Positions 11,001-18,168 are shown, counted from the first letter of the stretch. The stretch is 64,000 nucleotides of DNA from an uncultured Lachnospiraceae bacterium (GCA_902781455.1 CACZJF010000001.1:1-64000); one strand, 5' to 3'. Notes: generated from the sequence alone by a model not told the origin. A program made the numbers and translations.

Positions 11001-11718
11001 CTGTGAGATACGAAGCGCACAGACAGGAGAGATCATCAGTCAGGACAGGACCGACAGGGAAGGGTGCTTCCGTATGAGGGGAGGAGAGCAGGCAGTCTTT
11101 TCCCTGGCACAGGGGACCTCGTGGGAGGTGACGGAGAAAAGCACAGGGAACTGGAACCTGGCCTCCTGTACCATGGAGAATTCCATCGCCCAGCCGGTGC
11201 CTACGCCGCGCGGGATGGTCTTTGAGATGGCGCGCCTTAAGCATGACGTGACGCTGACTGCGGAATTGATTGCCGGTCCTTTGATGGATCCGTTCACCGG
11301 ACAGACGCTGGACTTCACATCCGCAAGCCTGACGATCCCGCATTATGTGAAGAAGGGAGATGAGATTCTGGAGATCACGAAAATCGCGGACGGCCTGTTC
11401 AGCCGGTCCAGTGTGATCACCTCCGTGACGATCGCGGACGGCATCAGACAGATCGGGGCCAATGCGTTCTATGCGTGCAGAAAGATCGCGTCCATACGGC
11501 TTCCGGAAACCCTTGAAACCATCGGGAATTACTGCTTCTCGCGGGCAGCAGTAACTGAGATGGAGTTTCCTTCTTCCGTCAGGAACGTCGGAACCGGCAT
11601 TACAGGCAGCTGCAGCAGGCTGACACATGTGATCATCCATCAGAAAGAAGAAGAAAGTCCTTTTAGCGGCTATAACTGGGCAGCCGGACATGAGATAACC
11701 GTTGAATTTACTGGATAA
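2095..11718 (+). CDS. Giant multi-domain surface protein; apparent in-frame fusion of several pilin/adhesin genes
   Basis: An uninterrupted 3207-residue frame that reads as three surface proteins in series. Module 1 (about 1-270) is a Cna-B-like domain and a Pro/Glu/Lys linker, with a membrane segment at about 242-262 followed by a basic run. Module 2 begins with a second hydrophobic, signal-like segment (273-290, ending near SAGAQE). It has Cna-B-type domains (near residues 321 and 586), then LPSAG at 708-712, a membrane segment and RRGKG. Module 3 starts at Met740 with a new signal-peptide-like sequence. It continues as a large adhesin region, then about seven Cna-B/DUF7601-like repeats (near 2042, 2159, 2283, 2413, 2649, 2796 and 2936) and a BspA-type leucine-rich repeat at about 3093-3189. 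It has no C-terminal anchor. I chose ATG 2095 (AAAGG upstream) over GTG 2032, which has no ribosome binding site; neither start gives an N-terminal signal peptide. Likely role: pilus tip or ancillary adhesin. Whether it is made as one chain is open. Confidence 0.75.
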   Translation: MDRTDGIGNCSITVHLKQTQQVSGRGILFEACRVGSVNESDGSMTLYWNLGELTNLRPSVPTEHVTGVLSEMLYGRKTSGKMSREGTDPVVERRTAVTGENGTCTFAHLEAGAWLIHASDSSTYGRIEDTLAAVPCYVQEQGAWTGPVYNLDVWPKGEIQSKGKDPVPQVEIPQTEKPQTEKPGKETEQNKTPQTEDGTEKPGKPELVAENPKTKKSSGASPGGTITARSVLSVRTLDDTPVSALLCAFLSCAVIIVWILTRWRKKPKRRRKTCLILAFCAGLFSLAVIRISAGAQETGEGARLIEGEQKLLFVNEAPSAPFLSVAKEVLHAENGSRAPDGDLFGFRLTLDRERAGGVRYRVFQEDGTELVDLTGEGIAHLVPAGSGAGDPVALSTGRDGSFFLRGGQYALFEDVSVGMLWEVEERSEENYERVVPASSGIITGTIERNGSSARFVNRYDPEPDPDYTETTLEITKRILWPEGCVLPERGSFAIRVLVDGKPWRGAAVELTDLCVSSQPAETVTDDDGIFRIRGEERAHIGRIPVGSDLQVEELDDAEDAFFPCGETIWKGEASSRQKITFTNRLASFVVSKTIRSGDPQHNFLFCLLDAQNQPWPHVPYYLADADGTLAAGEVQYTDAQGHFTLHALQKAVFTGVAEGSRYSVIEERILGYRQVLPPGGEGYLGMRVKDGVQNLLFENERTNVRMFLPSAGGGGIGLMILAAAAGMLLCFHGLRRGKGMRNVQKTVMCALALVLLTTRLSWGAGTETESDAMQTGPAVETDCGFPEEDIRDGEDPEREKENRVGPQVLAGPVELNDYFEGLIIDETPGGEADPAMDALGEAGTEAEVLSGEDAFMGSMPEDGVLPGEEAGRNPESLSENLTSEKDTEEKKQEQTEAGYRYENSMPLSELALLPPLVAGAATEVGRGREGLMKGASSTQTALWTCSDYYVGEPDLYTVTKKEDFSLKYQIEFHTSTGLDPGSVQIRVPEALLTDRNRKAVIPSQIGIPKGTPESPVQSLNSPFNWYRDDADSSLVFFNYREIASGTNSAFQILYHPVRILDLTDASAWSLTPSIQVMLRDGSVQTRDMQELSGSIDSGAVLSGSSADPLRKGSVSSLPALYTKEQVKRILGAGLPAYVTEEDGEWLYVVWEIDCQGEYNQPWSLQMDAALSASGTTGSDDSRVVGSITKITGTSEGTGGQQSLIRRYLTQEGSSTITTLTSQDLLPSVKQGLFHLTTTVVTAVRRDSLRDNGSVLGLKADLALTPADGVDAPSLSEASASWTFVDYKWKYKGDIVGITAWTGQKAEDGSISYSGKNTSLSGWVNEYRLSGQTGEAAGAIPMRIVSECRGYSYTHETGGPAAGTYRAGTGYEVTTVDDVVYLACLNQETDSGLQMLGPQDYYYTGIHVKLIDRGMDIYEDRVCAPMTEAECQGADRTTKIWVMYEDSADWELAAQCPFNSSGEMEYTFSKNQLSGKIWRVKVVHNAVDYDSTCTIDSLLCVRPHSLVCDSLLSEVSENGQAYLKTEHLGSVLARSMGGTQDGWFHDFSESHYEDAEPGIGSLTMSLYGIYSMRANSFAEMTYMKKHAKALKTVSRENDPANGCVRLTCRIGAAEGYRIYSEEAARKIMTSDSNLPKPDRREYVIYDLLPEGVQFDPSIPVKAGLVMGAGDQDLVTPSLWNSRDVTVRVDPDDGVCRNWRHTGRERVKLNVSITLEDEQIPRLKGGMWLNGVGVQFGAVCPYRELKRMKNMPNIAAVMPGSGCDDPACQFLGAQSETACDDGVIVPFTGDQARELEAFGADIDSDGVTNLRTVLYALARTEADTAVSLTDGIHLTVKADRDTYGDWDVSAHTGPEDTYTYRIDVTNTSAQPISELVIATHLERAAEERQQAESGRIFDEQTWQGFLETVDTEAVERARIAPVVWLNADPLAPLPEEGHPPDSVLTQENGWVRLEDWNQDMGQARSVAVDLRKKADGGSFTLEMGDNVYLLLHMRAPAIGDEPGQTMAEHAYQCASFYSISQDEPDGDLVQSDAVEVTLEERAALIVEKELSEKTPGEWKKRSFLFRLTRNGEALSLAQYRLEERADDEQTFLPADNTLHTTGRDGTFSLLPGQRAVFENETGGERLSAEEIRSACFEETMREEQTGEGRVQLVENTWHPTLYLTKKVYGAPDGMDLSADVFRVRVSADGKSMQGMPYWTVDRKGGLVEDQVLEEHIIDEDSCVLLHPGEVIALHPGDAECVYEVQEDAACCAEGTNYAGVTCHQSGTLGPEETSITLENAWRWKELVFRKEILHQGAHACDEMFSFRLWKIRDGADAAGFDPEDPSAAAEPAAGIEGSMGAETFQTDADGCFRLACAGKEVILKHLEAQKTYVVQEIDVPEDYRPLNNGLASVSMPLLAQRKTVSLQNEWTKRSLEVSKAVLSGTHVRRTTVFTPGYPGVIQDDAATIKLFSLEKEGMTGFTVTFPVQVNLVGDERILIRSGNQNIDILQGTIEAGTVRTYQGCNSVDILLWGMNEKNLDGFFFFFAPIDETAGTGQDTGASAEPGKRFTFLVELADEEGNLQALRNTPYQTSTGETKMTDASGHFTLASGERALFADIARQGTAWRVIETPDPSFAQAYPAQGSPWSGKLGENGEDISHALFINGQECQGMFRKMFSAAPQDIAAEAYLAEERAKGEGSGLKSVFLIEKRNGSGSFEPMTGSVQVADAAAGTLLECELSGGKICLSEHQTVVLSGTDGQDAWRVTEMPGAYFRKDGMILQSVCIVPGQEGMTEIRTGEAVSDTVFVNELHSFDLQSLVCKTFLSGQTGWERVPDQAELVFLLERYTNGTWKPAEDVGWIQCLHNIPDQAGLHRTGPDGAIRVRREASSGPSSQAGFPVLPIAISGGQVRTELYYAEHEAQEGDLRIREAPDLTDPAFGMMVNCEGNTFVNENDMQNLVVEKQADEESSQPFLFQITQLINGLRIPGRYLACEIRSAQTGEIISQDRTDREGCFRMRGGEQAVFSLAQGTSWEVTEKSTGNWNLASCTMENSIAQPVPTPRGMVFEMARLKHDVTLTAELIAGPLMDPFTGQTLDFTSASLTIPHYVKKGDEILEITKIADGLFSRSSVITSVTIADGIRQIGANAFYACRKIASIRLPETLETIGNYCFSRAAVTEMEFPSSVRNVGTGITGSCSRLTHVIIHQKEEESPFSGYNWAAGHEITVEFTG
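4301..4314 (+). promoter_or_regulatory. Internal ribosome binding site and ATG inside the giant surface ORF
   Basis: GAGG at 4301-4304 lies 7 nt before an in-frame ATG at 4312. That ATG opens a typical signal-peptide sequence (MRNVQKT, a hydrophobic core, then WGAGTE). It follows directly after the sortase motif, membrane segment and basic tail of module 2. This is the normal layout of a gene boundary, except that no stop codon separates the two proteins. It could allow separate translation of the last 2468 residues. Confidence 0.5.
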
Positions 11719-11763
11719 ATGATAAATAACCGTAAATTTTAGCATGGATTGGAATTTTTGCGA

Positions 11764-11792
11764 TTGAATAATGAAATACTTAGTGTTACAAT
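11764..11792 (+). promoter_or_regulatory. Sigma-A-type promoter of the liv operon
   Basis: TTGAAT at 11764-11769 and TACAAT at 11787-11792 are separated by 17 bp. A TG at 11784-11785 makes an extended -10. It lies about 45 bp before the livJ-type start codon, in the AT-rich gap after the giant surface gene. Confidence 0.7.
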
Positions 11793-11836
11793 ACCTGCAA
11801 CGCATTTTTTTTAATAACCAGGAGGAGGAATCGTAT

Positions 11837-12982
11837 ATGAAGAAATTAATCACGGCAGCGTTGACAGGTGTGCTTGCAGCCAGCTTTGTGATGAGCGCGT
11901 CTGCGGCTGAGACCATCAAGATCGGTGGGATCGGACCGATTACCGGACCTGCAGCGATCTACGGAACAAACGTCATGCACGGTATGGAGATTGCCGTGGA
12001 GGACGTGAACGCGAGCAATCCGGACCTTCAGTTCGAGCTTCAGTTTGAAGATGATGAGCATGATCCGGAGAAGAGCCTGAACGCTTACAACACCCTGAAG
12101 GACTGGGGTATGCAGCTTCTGGGCGGAACCGTCACCACGAGCCCCTGCCTTGCGGTCGGAGCGGAGGCAGTCAATGACAACATGCTTCTTCTGACCCCGT
12201 CTGCATCCTCTCAGGATGTCATCGACCTTGGCGATAATGTATTCCAGGTCTGCTTCACGGATCCCAACCAGGGTCTTGCTTCCGCGGATTACATCAAGGA
12301 TCAGAATCTCGGAGAGAAGATCGGTGTGATCTACAATTCCGCTGATGCTTATTCTTCAGGCATCTACTCAACCTTCATGGCTGAGGCTGAGGCAATCGGA
12401 CTTGAGGTTGTCGCTGAGGAAGCTTTCACGGATGACAACTCCACCGACCTGACCACACAGGTACAGTCCTGCCAGAACGCCGGCGCGGACCTGATCTTCC
12501 TGCCGATCTATTACACTCCGGCAAGCCAGGTTCTGATCGCGGCTGACAAGATGGGCTATGACGCGAAGTTCTTCGGTTGTGACGGTCTTGACGGACTGCT
12601 TACAGTGGAAGGCTTTGATACCTCTCTTGCAGAGGGCGTGATGCTCCTTACCCCGTTCGTGGCTTCTGCCGAGGACGAGAAGACACAGGAATTCGTCGCG
12701 AAGTATGCGGAGAAGACCGGCGGAGATGTTCCGAACCAGTTCGCGGCCGATGGTTATGATGTTGTCGGCGCTCTGTACGCAGCCTGCCTGGAAGCCGGCG
12801 TGACTGCCGATATGGATCCTTCCGAGGTCTGCGAGGCTGTGAAGGCTGTCCTCACGGGCGGTGACTTCTCATTCGACGGCCTGACCGGCGAAGGCATGAC
12901 ATGGGATGCGAGCGGTGCTGTTTCCAAGGCTCCGCGCGGCATGATCATCGAGAATGGTGAGTATGTCAGCCTTGATGCGTAA
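11837..12982 (+). CDS. livJ: Branched-chain amino acid ABC transporter, substrate-binding protein
   Basis: A 381-residue extracellular binding protein of the LivJ/LivK (peripla_BP_6) type that delivers Leu/Ile/Val or a related amino acid to the permease encoded next. The mature protein opens with IKIGGIGPITGPAA, the family's usual first strand and ligand loop. ATG 11837 is preferred because AGGAGGAGG lies 8 nt upstream and the signal peptide (MKKLITAALTGV) starts there; the upstream in-frame ATG at 11771 lies within the promoter. The signal region ends ASAAETIK and has no cysteine, so there is no lipobox. That is unusual for a Gram-positive binding protein and leaves the mode of cell retention unclear. 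The substrate is inferred from family and operon. Confidence 0.9.
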   Translation: MKKLITAALTGVLAASFVMSASAAETIKIGGIGPITGPAAIYGTNVMHGMEIAVEDVNASNPDLQFELQFEDDEHDPEKSLNAYNTLKDWGMQLLGGTVTTSPCLAVGAEAVNDNMLLLTPSASSQDVIDLGDNVFQVCFTDPNQGLASADYIKDQNLGEKIGVIYNSADAYSSGIYSTFMAEAEAIGLEVVAEEAFTDDNSTDLTTQVQSCQNAGADLIFLPIYYTPASQVLIAADKMGYDAKFFGCDGLDGLLTVEGFDTSLAEGVMLLTPFVASAEDEKTQEFVAKYAEKTGGDVPNQFAADGYDVVGALYAACLEAGVTADMDPSEVCEAVKAVLTGGDFSFDGLTGEGMTWDASGAVSKAPRGMIIENGEYVSLDA

Positions 12983-12999
12983 TCGTATGGTATGATCCG

Positions 13000-13072
13000 G
13001 CCGGTCTTCTGACCGGCTGATGATGGGTGATAATGAACACCGTGGCAAAGGGGCTGCGCAGTCAGCCCCTTT
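13000..13072 (+). terminator. Two intercistronic hairpins between livJ and livH
   Basis: The first hairpin is GCCGGTC/GACCGGC with a TTCT loop (13000-13017). The second has a perfect 10 bp stem, AAAGGGGCTG/CAGCCCCTTT (13047-13072), with a 6 nt loop. No long T-run follows. The pair could be a partial terminator or an RNA-stabilising element that keeps binding-protein mRNA more abundant than permease mRNA, as is common in ABC operons. Confidence 0.6.
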
Positions 13073-13097
13073 GTATCATGTGTGAAGGAGAGAGAGT

Positions 13098-13979
13098 ATG
13101 CAGTTTCTGGGCTATCTGATCAGTGGGATCTCACTGGGGTCTGTCTATGCCCTGATCGCACTTGGCTATACGATGGTTTACGGTATCGCCAAGATGCTGA
13201 ATTTCGCGCACGGTGATGTCATCATGGTGGGCGGATATATGGTTTATTTCACGTTTTGTTCCCGTGGCTGGCATCCACTGCTTGCGGTTCTGTTCGCCAT
13301 GGCAGTCTGTACCCTGCTCGGAATTACCATCGAGAGAGTTGCTTACCGTCCGCTTCGGTCCGCACCTTCGCTGGCAGTTCTGATCACGGCGATCGGCGTC
13401 AGTTTTCTTCTGCAGAACTCGGCGATGCTTCTGTGGAAGTCAGACCCGAAGTCATTTACATCGATTATTTCCATGGATCCGATCTCCATTGCGGGAGGAC
13501 AGCTCAGTATTCCCGCGGAGACGATTGTCACGATTGTTGTCAGCGTGATTATCATGATCGTGCTTCTGTGGTTTGTGAATAAAACCCGGATCGGGCATGC
13601 GATGAAGGCTGTTTCCGAAGACCGGGGCGCCGCGCAGCTGATGGGCATCAATGTCAACGGGATCATCTCCCTGACATTTGCGATCGGCTCCTCACTGGCT
13701 GCGGTCGCGGGTGCTCTGCTTCTGAGTTCCTATCCGACCCTGGTGCCGACAACCGGCGCCATGCCTGGCATCAAGGCGTTCGTCGCCGCGGTTTTCGGCG
13801 GAATCGGCTCGATTCCCGGCGCTTTTCTGGGCGGCGTATTACTTGGCGTGATTGAAAATCTGTCAAAGGCGTATATTTCCACGCAGCTTTCTGACGCGAT
13901 TGTTTTTCTTGTGCTGATCATCGTCCTGCTTGTGAAGCCGACAGGTCTTCTGGGTAAGAAGATAGCAGTGAAAGTGTGA
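13098..13979 (+). CDS. livH: Branched-chain amino acid ABC transporter permease (LivH)
   Basis: A 293-residue integral membrane permease of the LivH family with about eight hydrophobic segments. It pairs with the LivM-type protein encoded next to form the membrane channel. The N terminus (GISLGSVYALIALGYTMVYG) and the NFAHGD segment near residue 37 are family signatures. The start ATG has GAAGGAGAG 6-13 nt upstream. It lies third in a livJ-hairpins-livH-livM-livG-livF order, with 10 nt between its stop and the livM start. Confidence 0.95.
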   Translation: MQFLGYLISGISLGSVYALIALGYTMVYGIAKMLNFAHGDVIMVGGYMVYFTFCSRGWHPLLAVLFAMAVCTLLGITIERVAYRPLRSAPSLAVLITAIGVSFLLQNSAMLLWKSDPKSFTSIISMDPISIAGGQLSIPAETIVTIVVSVIIMIVLLWFVNKTRIGHAMKAVSEDRGAAQLMGINVNGIISLTFAIGSSLAAVAGALLLSSYPTLVPTTGAMPGIKAFVAAVFGGIGSIPGAFLGGVLLGVIENLSKAYISTQLSDAIVFLVLIIVLLVKPTGLLGKKIAVKV

Positions 13980-13989
13980 GGTGGGACGT

Positions 13990-15129
13990 ATGGCTGGAAA
14001 CAATCAAAAGAAACGAAAGAAAAGTACAAAGACTTACATCCTGTCATTCGCGCTGATCCTTGGATTCTGGGTTGTGATTGAGATCCTGGGACATATGGGT
14101 CTGCTCTCGAGCAAGATGCTCGGACTTCTCATCCCGATCTGCGCTTACGCGATTATGGCGGTTTCCCTGAACCTTGTCGTCGGATTTCTCGGTGAGCTGT
14201 CTCTGGGACATGCTGCGTTCATGCTGGCCGGAGCAACGGCAGGCGTTGTCTTTTATAACGGCGCCGGACTGAATATGCCGCAGATTCCCCGTGTGATCAT
14301 CACACTGATCATCGGCGCGGCTGCCGCGGGAATCTTCGGTGTCATCGTCGGAGTTCCAGTGCTGCGTTTTTCAGGAGACTATCTGGCGATCGTCACACTG
14401 GCATTCTGTCAGATTCTGAAGAACGTGCTGAGTACAACCTACCTCGGCGTGGACTCCAAGGGAATCCATCTGGCACTGGACCAGAGTGCCTTCCGTCTGG
14501 AGCCGGGAGCGAAGCCCCTGATCAAGGGCGCGCAGCCGATCTCCGGTATCAATAAGATCTCACCGGATATGATGATCAGCTTTACCGTCGGAATCGCTCT
14601 GCTGATTCTGACAGTGACATTTGTCCTGAACCTGATGAATTCCAGAGCAGGGCGCGCGATTACCGCCATCCGCGATGATGAGATCGCGGCAAAGTCGATC
14701 GGCATCAACCTGACCAGATACAAGCTGATGGCATTTATCTCGAGTGCCGTCTTTGCCGGACTGGCAGGCGTGATCTATGTGCTGAATCTGTCCACCCTGG
14801 ACTTTAAGAAGTATGACTACAACCTGTCCATCAATGTTCTGGTCATGGTTGTTCTGGGCGGCATGGGCAATGTGCCCGGCTCCATCATCGCGGCAGCGGT
14901 TCTGACACTGCTTCCGGAGCTGCTTCGAGACTTCAGCCAGTATCGTATGTTTATCTACTCCATCGTGCTGATCGTGATCATGCTGTTCACGCAGGCTCCG
15001 GCCTTCGTACAGCTGCGCCACAGGCTCATGGCAATGATCCGGCCGAAGAAGTCCATGCCGGAAGAGACGGTGGAGAAGGCAGACGGCAGTTACTTTGCCG
15101 CTCAGGCAGACAGAAAGGAGGATGAGTGA
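13990..15129 (+). CDS. livM: Branched-chain amino acid ABC transporter permease (LivM)
   Basis: A 379-residue second membrane subunit. It has a basic cytosolic N terminus (KKRKKSTK), then about nine hydrophobic helices. The LGHAAFMLAGA segment and the EAA-like loop (AITAIRDDEIAAKSIGI) fit LivM, and the loop would contact the ATPases. ATG 13990 is chosen over GTG 13981 because GAGGTGG ends 5 nt before it and overlaps the GTG. The last residues (after about 345) form a charged cytosolic tail. Its stop lies 1 nt before the livG start. Confidence 0.93.
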   Translation: MAGNNQKKRKKSTKTYILSFALILGFWVVIEILGHMGLLSSKMLGLLIPICAYAIMAVSLNLVVGFLGELSLGHAAFMLAGATAGVVFYNGAGLNMPQIPRVIITLIIGAAAAGIFGVIVGVPVLRFSGDYLAIVTLAFCQILKNVLSTTYLGVDSKGIHLALDQSAFRLEPGAKPLIKGAQPISGINKISPDMMISFTVGIALLILTVTFVLNLMNSRAGRAITAIRDDEIAAKSIGINLTRYKLMAFISSAVFAGLAGVIYVLNLSTLDFKKYDYNLSINVLVMVVLGGMGNVPGSIIAAAVLTLLPELLRDFSQYRMFIYSIVLIVIMLFTQAPAFVQLRHRLMAMIRPKKSMPEETVEKADGSYFAAQADRKEDE

Positions 15130-15130
15130 T

Positions 15131-15898
15131 ATGGCACTTCTGGAAGTGACGAACCTCGGCATCTCCTTCGGCGGACTGCAGGCAGTCTCCGGTTTCCGGT
15201 TATCTGTGGAATCCGGGCATCTGTATGGACTGATCGGACCGAACGGCGCGGGCAAGACGACCGCGTTCAATATGCTGACCGGCATGTACGTACCGGATGA
15301 AGGAAACATTACCCTTGACGGCGTCGACATTACCGGAAAGACGCCGGAGTTTATCTCCAAGGCAGGCATCGCAAGGACGTTCCAGAACATTCGTCTGTTC
15401 AAGCGCATGTCTGTGCTGGACAATGTCAAGGTCGGCATGCACAACAAGGTAACTTACGGCATGTGGCACGGCATCTTCCGGGACGGAGTCTTCCGCAGCC
15501 GGGAGAAGGAGATGGATCAGAAGGCCATGGAGCTTCTGGATGTCTTCGGTATCGCCGACAAGGCAGACTATGTGGCTTCCCAGCTTCCTTACGGAGAACA
15601 GAGAAAGCTTGAGATCTGCAGGGCACTTGCCTCCGAACCGAAGCTTCTGCTGCTCGACGAGCCGGCAGCCGGCATGAATCCGAATGAGACACTTGAACTG
15701 CGCGAGACAGTGAGAAAGGTCAGGGACGATTTCGGCATCGCGATTCTCCTGATTGAGCATGACATGAAGTTTGTCATGGGAATCTGTGAAGAGATTACGG
15801 TTCTCGAGTATGGAAAGATCATAGCGCATGGTGATCCGGAGACAGTCAGCAATGACCCGAGGGTTATCGCCGCATATCTGGGAGGTGACGACGACTGA
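15131..15898 (+). CDS. livG: Branched-chain amino acid ABC transporter ATP-binding protein (LivG)
   Basis: A 255-residue cytosolic ATPase. Walker A is GPNGAGKTT near residue 36. The family-specific long insert with ARTFQNIRLF and the LLLLDEPAAGMNP Walker B region, followed by the switch His in IEHDMKF, identify LivG. The signature motif reads LPYGEQRK. The start follows AAAGGAGG. Its TGA stop shares one base with the ATG of livF (TGATG), so the two ATPases are translationally coupled. Confidence 0.95.
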   Translation: MALLEVTNLGISFGGLQAVSGFRLSVESGHLYGLIGPNGAGKTTAFNMLTGMYVPDEGNITLDGVDITGKTPEFISKAGIARTFQNIRLFKRMSVLDNVKVGMHNKVTYGMWHGIFRDGVFRSREKEMDQKAMELLDVFGIADKADYVASQLPYGEQRKLEICRALASEPKLLLLDEPAAGMNPNETLELRETVRKVRDDFGIAILLIEHDMKFVMGICEEITVLEYGKIIAHGDPETVSNDPRVIAAYLGGDDD

Positions 15899-16620
15899 TG
15901 GGTGAACTTCTGAGAGTGGATAATCTGAATGTATTCTATGGATCGATTCACGCGATCAAGAACCTGTCCCTCTATGTGAACGAGGGCGAGATCGTCACGA
16001 TGATCGGCGCGAACGGCGCCGGGAAGACAACGACCATGCACACGATCTCAGGGCTTCTGAAGTCCCGCAGCGGTTCGATCACCTATGACTCTCATCTGAT
16101 TTCAAAGATGGATGCCTACAAGATCGTTACGCTTGGCATGGCACAGTGTCCGGAGGGACGCCGCGTCTTCTCCGGCCTGACGGTTCACGAAAACCTCGAG
16201 CTGGGCGCTTACTCCAGAAAGGATGGAAGAGCGGCCGTTCAGCAGGACTTCGACATGGTGTTTGAGCTTCTCCCCAGATTGAAGGAGAGACGGAATCAGA
16301 TGGCAGGTACCCTGTCCGGCGGCGAACAGCAGATGCTCGCGATGGGACGCGCGCTCATGTCGAAACCGAAGATGCTGCTTCTGGACGAGCCATCCATGGG
16401 TTTGAGCCCGCTGCTGGTCAAGGAGATCTTCCGCACCATCAAGCGCGTGAATGAGAACGGTGTAACAGTGCTTCTGGTGGAACAGAACGCGAAGATGGCA
16501 CTGAATATCGCCGACCGGGGCTATGTCATCGAGACCGGGAACATCACGATGGAAGGCAAAGCCTCCGATCTGGCAGATGACCCGAAGGTAAAGCAGGCCT
16601 ATCTGGGCGGCGCAGCGTAA
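15898..16620 (+). CDS. livF: Branched-chain amino acid ABC transporter ATP-binding protein (LivF)
   Basis: A 240-residue ATPase, the partner of LivG in the importer. Walker A is GANGAGKTT, the signature motif is LSGGEQQM, and Walker B is MLLLDEPSMGL with VEQNA as the switch region. The CPEGRRVF segment is typical of LivF. It is the last gene of the operon and is followed after 14 nt by a strong hairpin. Confidence 0.96.
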   Translation: MGELLRVDNLNVFYGSIHAIKNLSLYVNEGEIVTMIGANGAGKTTTMHTISGLLKSRSGSITYDSHLISKMDAYKIVTLGMAQCPEGRRVFSGLTVHENLELGAYSRKDGRAAVQQDFDMVFELLPRLKERRNQMAGTLSGGEQQMLAMGRALMSKPKMLLLDEPSMGLSPLLVKEIFRTIKRVNENGVTVLLVEQNAKMALNIADRGYVIETGNITMEGKASDLADDPKVKQAYLGGAA

Positions 16621-16634
16621 GAACAGGCAAGGCA

Positions 16635-16670
16635 GAAAGAAAGGGATCCCGCACAGGATCCCTTTCTTTC
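16635..16670. terminator. Bidirectional terminator between livF and pyrI
   Basis: A perfect 15 bp inverted repeat, GAAAGAAAGGGATCC and its complement, encloses a 6 nt loop. The descending arm is T-rich (CCCTTTCTTTC). It sits between convergent genes and can serve both. Confidence 0.85.
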
Positions 16671-16738
16671 TATGCCAGATCAGATGAAAGCCTTGCAAGG
16701 GGCTGGGAGAGCGATGGGGAACCACCCAGGCAAGGCCA

Positions 16739-17194
16739 TTACCCACGTTTCTTCGTTCCGTGCCATTTCTCCTCGCAGTATACACAACGATAGAGCTCAT
16801 TTTCCTCATCCGCAAGGTAGAAGACATGATCCAGCCCCTGCTCGATGGATGTGATGCAGCGCGGGTTTTTGCAGTGGATCACATTGATCAGCTTGCGGGG
16901 AAGACGAAGCTTCTGCTTCTCGACGATCTTGGCGTCCTTGATGATATTGACCGTAATGGTATGGTCTATGAAGCCAAGCGCATCCAGGTTCAGAAGCTCA
17001 AGGGGCGCTTCCACCTTGATGATATCCTTTTGCCCCATCTTGCTGGATCTGGCATGCATGATCATGGCCACCTGGCAGTCCAGCTTGTCCAGCTTCAGCC
17101 TTTTGTAGATATCCATGGCTTTTCCTGCCGGGATGTGATCAAGAACGACACCCTCGTGCAGTCCGCCGATATTGAGCATATGTTCTCCGGTCAT
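16739..17194 (-). CDS. pyrI: Aspartate carbamoyltransferase regulatory subunit
   Basis: A 151-residue PyrI that binds nucleotides and tunes the PyrB catalytic trimers in pyrimidine synthesis. The N-terminal allosteric domain is followed by a zinc domain with four cysteines at 108, 113, 137 and 140 (C-X4-C and C-X2-C), close to the spacing in the E. coli protein. Its start overlaps the pyrB stop by 4 nt. The C-terminal tail is Lys-rich. Regulatory subunits are found in only part of the Bacillota, so this cell probably has the allosteric holoenzyme. Confidence 0.95.
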   Translation of the reverse strand: MTGEHMLNIGGLHEGVVLDHIPAGKAMDIYKRLKLDKLDCQVAMIMHARSSKMGQKDIIKVEAPLELLNLDALGFIDHTITVNIIKDAKIVEKQKLRLPRKLINVIHCKNPRCITSIEQGLDHVFYLADEENELYRCVYCEEKWHGTKKRG

Positions 17195-18108
17195 TTCGTC
17201 ACCTCCAGCAATGTCATGATCAGTGCCATTCGGATATAGACGCCATACTGCACCTGCCTGAAATAGCAGGCACGGGGATCATTGTCCACGTCTACCGAGA
17301 TTTCATTTACCCTGGGAAGCGGGTGGAGCACCGTACAGTCTTCTTTGGCAAGCTTCATTTTCTCCGCGTCCAGAATGTAGAAGTCCTTCATGCGGACGTA
17401 GTCTTCCTCATTGAAGAAACGCTCCCTCTGTACTCTTGTCATGTACAGGACATCGAGATCGGGCATCGCGTCCTCAAGCCGGATCACTTCTTCGAAGGGG
17501 ATGTTGTTCTTCTTCAGCACATCCTCCCTGACATAATCCGGAATCCTCAGTTCCTCCGGGGAAATGAGAACGAACCGGATTCCGGGATAGCGGACGAGAG
17601 AAGAGATCAGCGAATGAACGGTACGGCCGAACTTCAGGTCTCCGCACAGGCCGATGGTCAGGTGATCCAGCCTGCCTTTGATCTGGCGGATGGTTGTCAT
17701 GTCAGTCAGCGTCTGCGTCGGGTGCTGATGTCCGCCGTCGCCGGCATTGATCACGGGAATCGATGAATGAAGAGAGGCGACATAAGGCGCGCCTTCCTTC
17801 GGATGCCGGATCGCCGCGATATCGGCAAAGCAGGAGATGACACGGATGGTATCCGCAACACTTTCTCCCTTCGCCGCAGAGCTGGACTGTGCAGAAGAAA
17901 AGCCAATTACCTTGCCCCCGAGATTCAGCATCGCTGTTTCGAAACTTAATCGGGTGCGGGTACTTGGCTCATAGAATAAAGTCGCTATTTTCTTACCTTC
18001 GCAAATGTGCGCGTACGCCTCCGGGTCTTTCTCGATCTTTGCAGCCAGATCCATCATCTGATCCAGCTCTTCCACCGAAAAGTCCAGAGGACTCATGCAG
18101 TGTCTCAT
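17191..18108 (-). CDS. pyrB: Aspartate carbamoyltransferase catalytic subunit
   Basis: A 305-residue enzyme joining carbamoyl phosphate and aspartate, the committed step of UMP synthesis. The carbamoyl-phosphate motif STRTR is at residues 49-53. HPLPRVNEI near residue 261 and the aspartate-loop region (TRVQRERF) are also present. AGGAGG lies 5 nt before the ATG. It is coupled to pyrI by a 4 nt overlap. A second, distantly related carbamoyltransferase (YgeW type) is encoded at 62288, but that one belongs to the purine-degradation cluster. Confidence 0.97.
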   Translation of the reverse strand: MRHCMSPLDFSVEELDQMMDLAAKIEKDPEAYAHICEGKKIATLFYEPSTRTRLSFETAMLNLGGKVIGFSSAQSSSAAKGESVADTIRVISCFADIAAIRHPKEGAPYVASLHSSIPVINAGDGGHQHPTQTLTDMTTIRQIKGRLDHLTIGLCGDLKFGRTVHSLISSLVRYPGIRFVLISPEELRIPDYVREDVLKKNNIPFEEVIRLEDAMPDLDVLYMTRVQRERFFNEEDYVRMKDFYILDAEKMKLAKEDCTVLHPLPRVNEISVDVDNDPRACYFRQVQYGVYIRMALIMTLLEVTK

Positions 18109-18168
18109 GCGTCCCTCCTGACATATACTAAATACAGGTCTTTTCTACAGGTTCTTTTTCCGATATGC

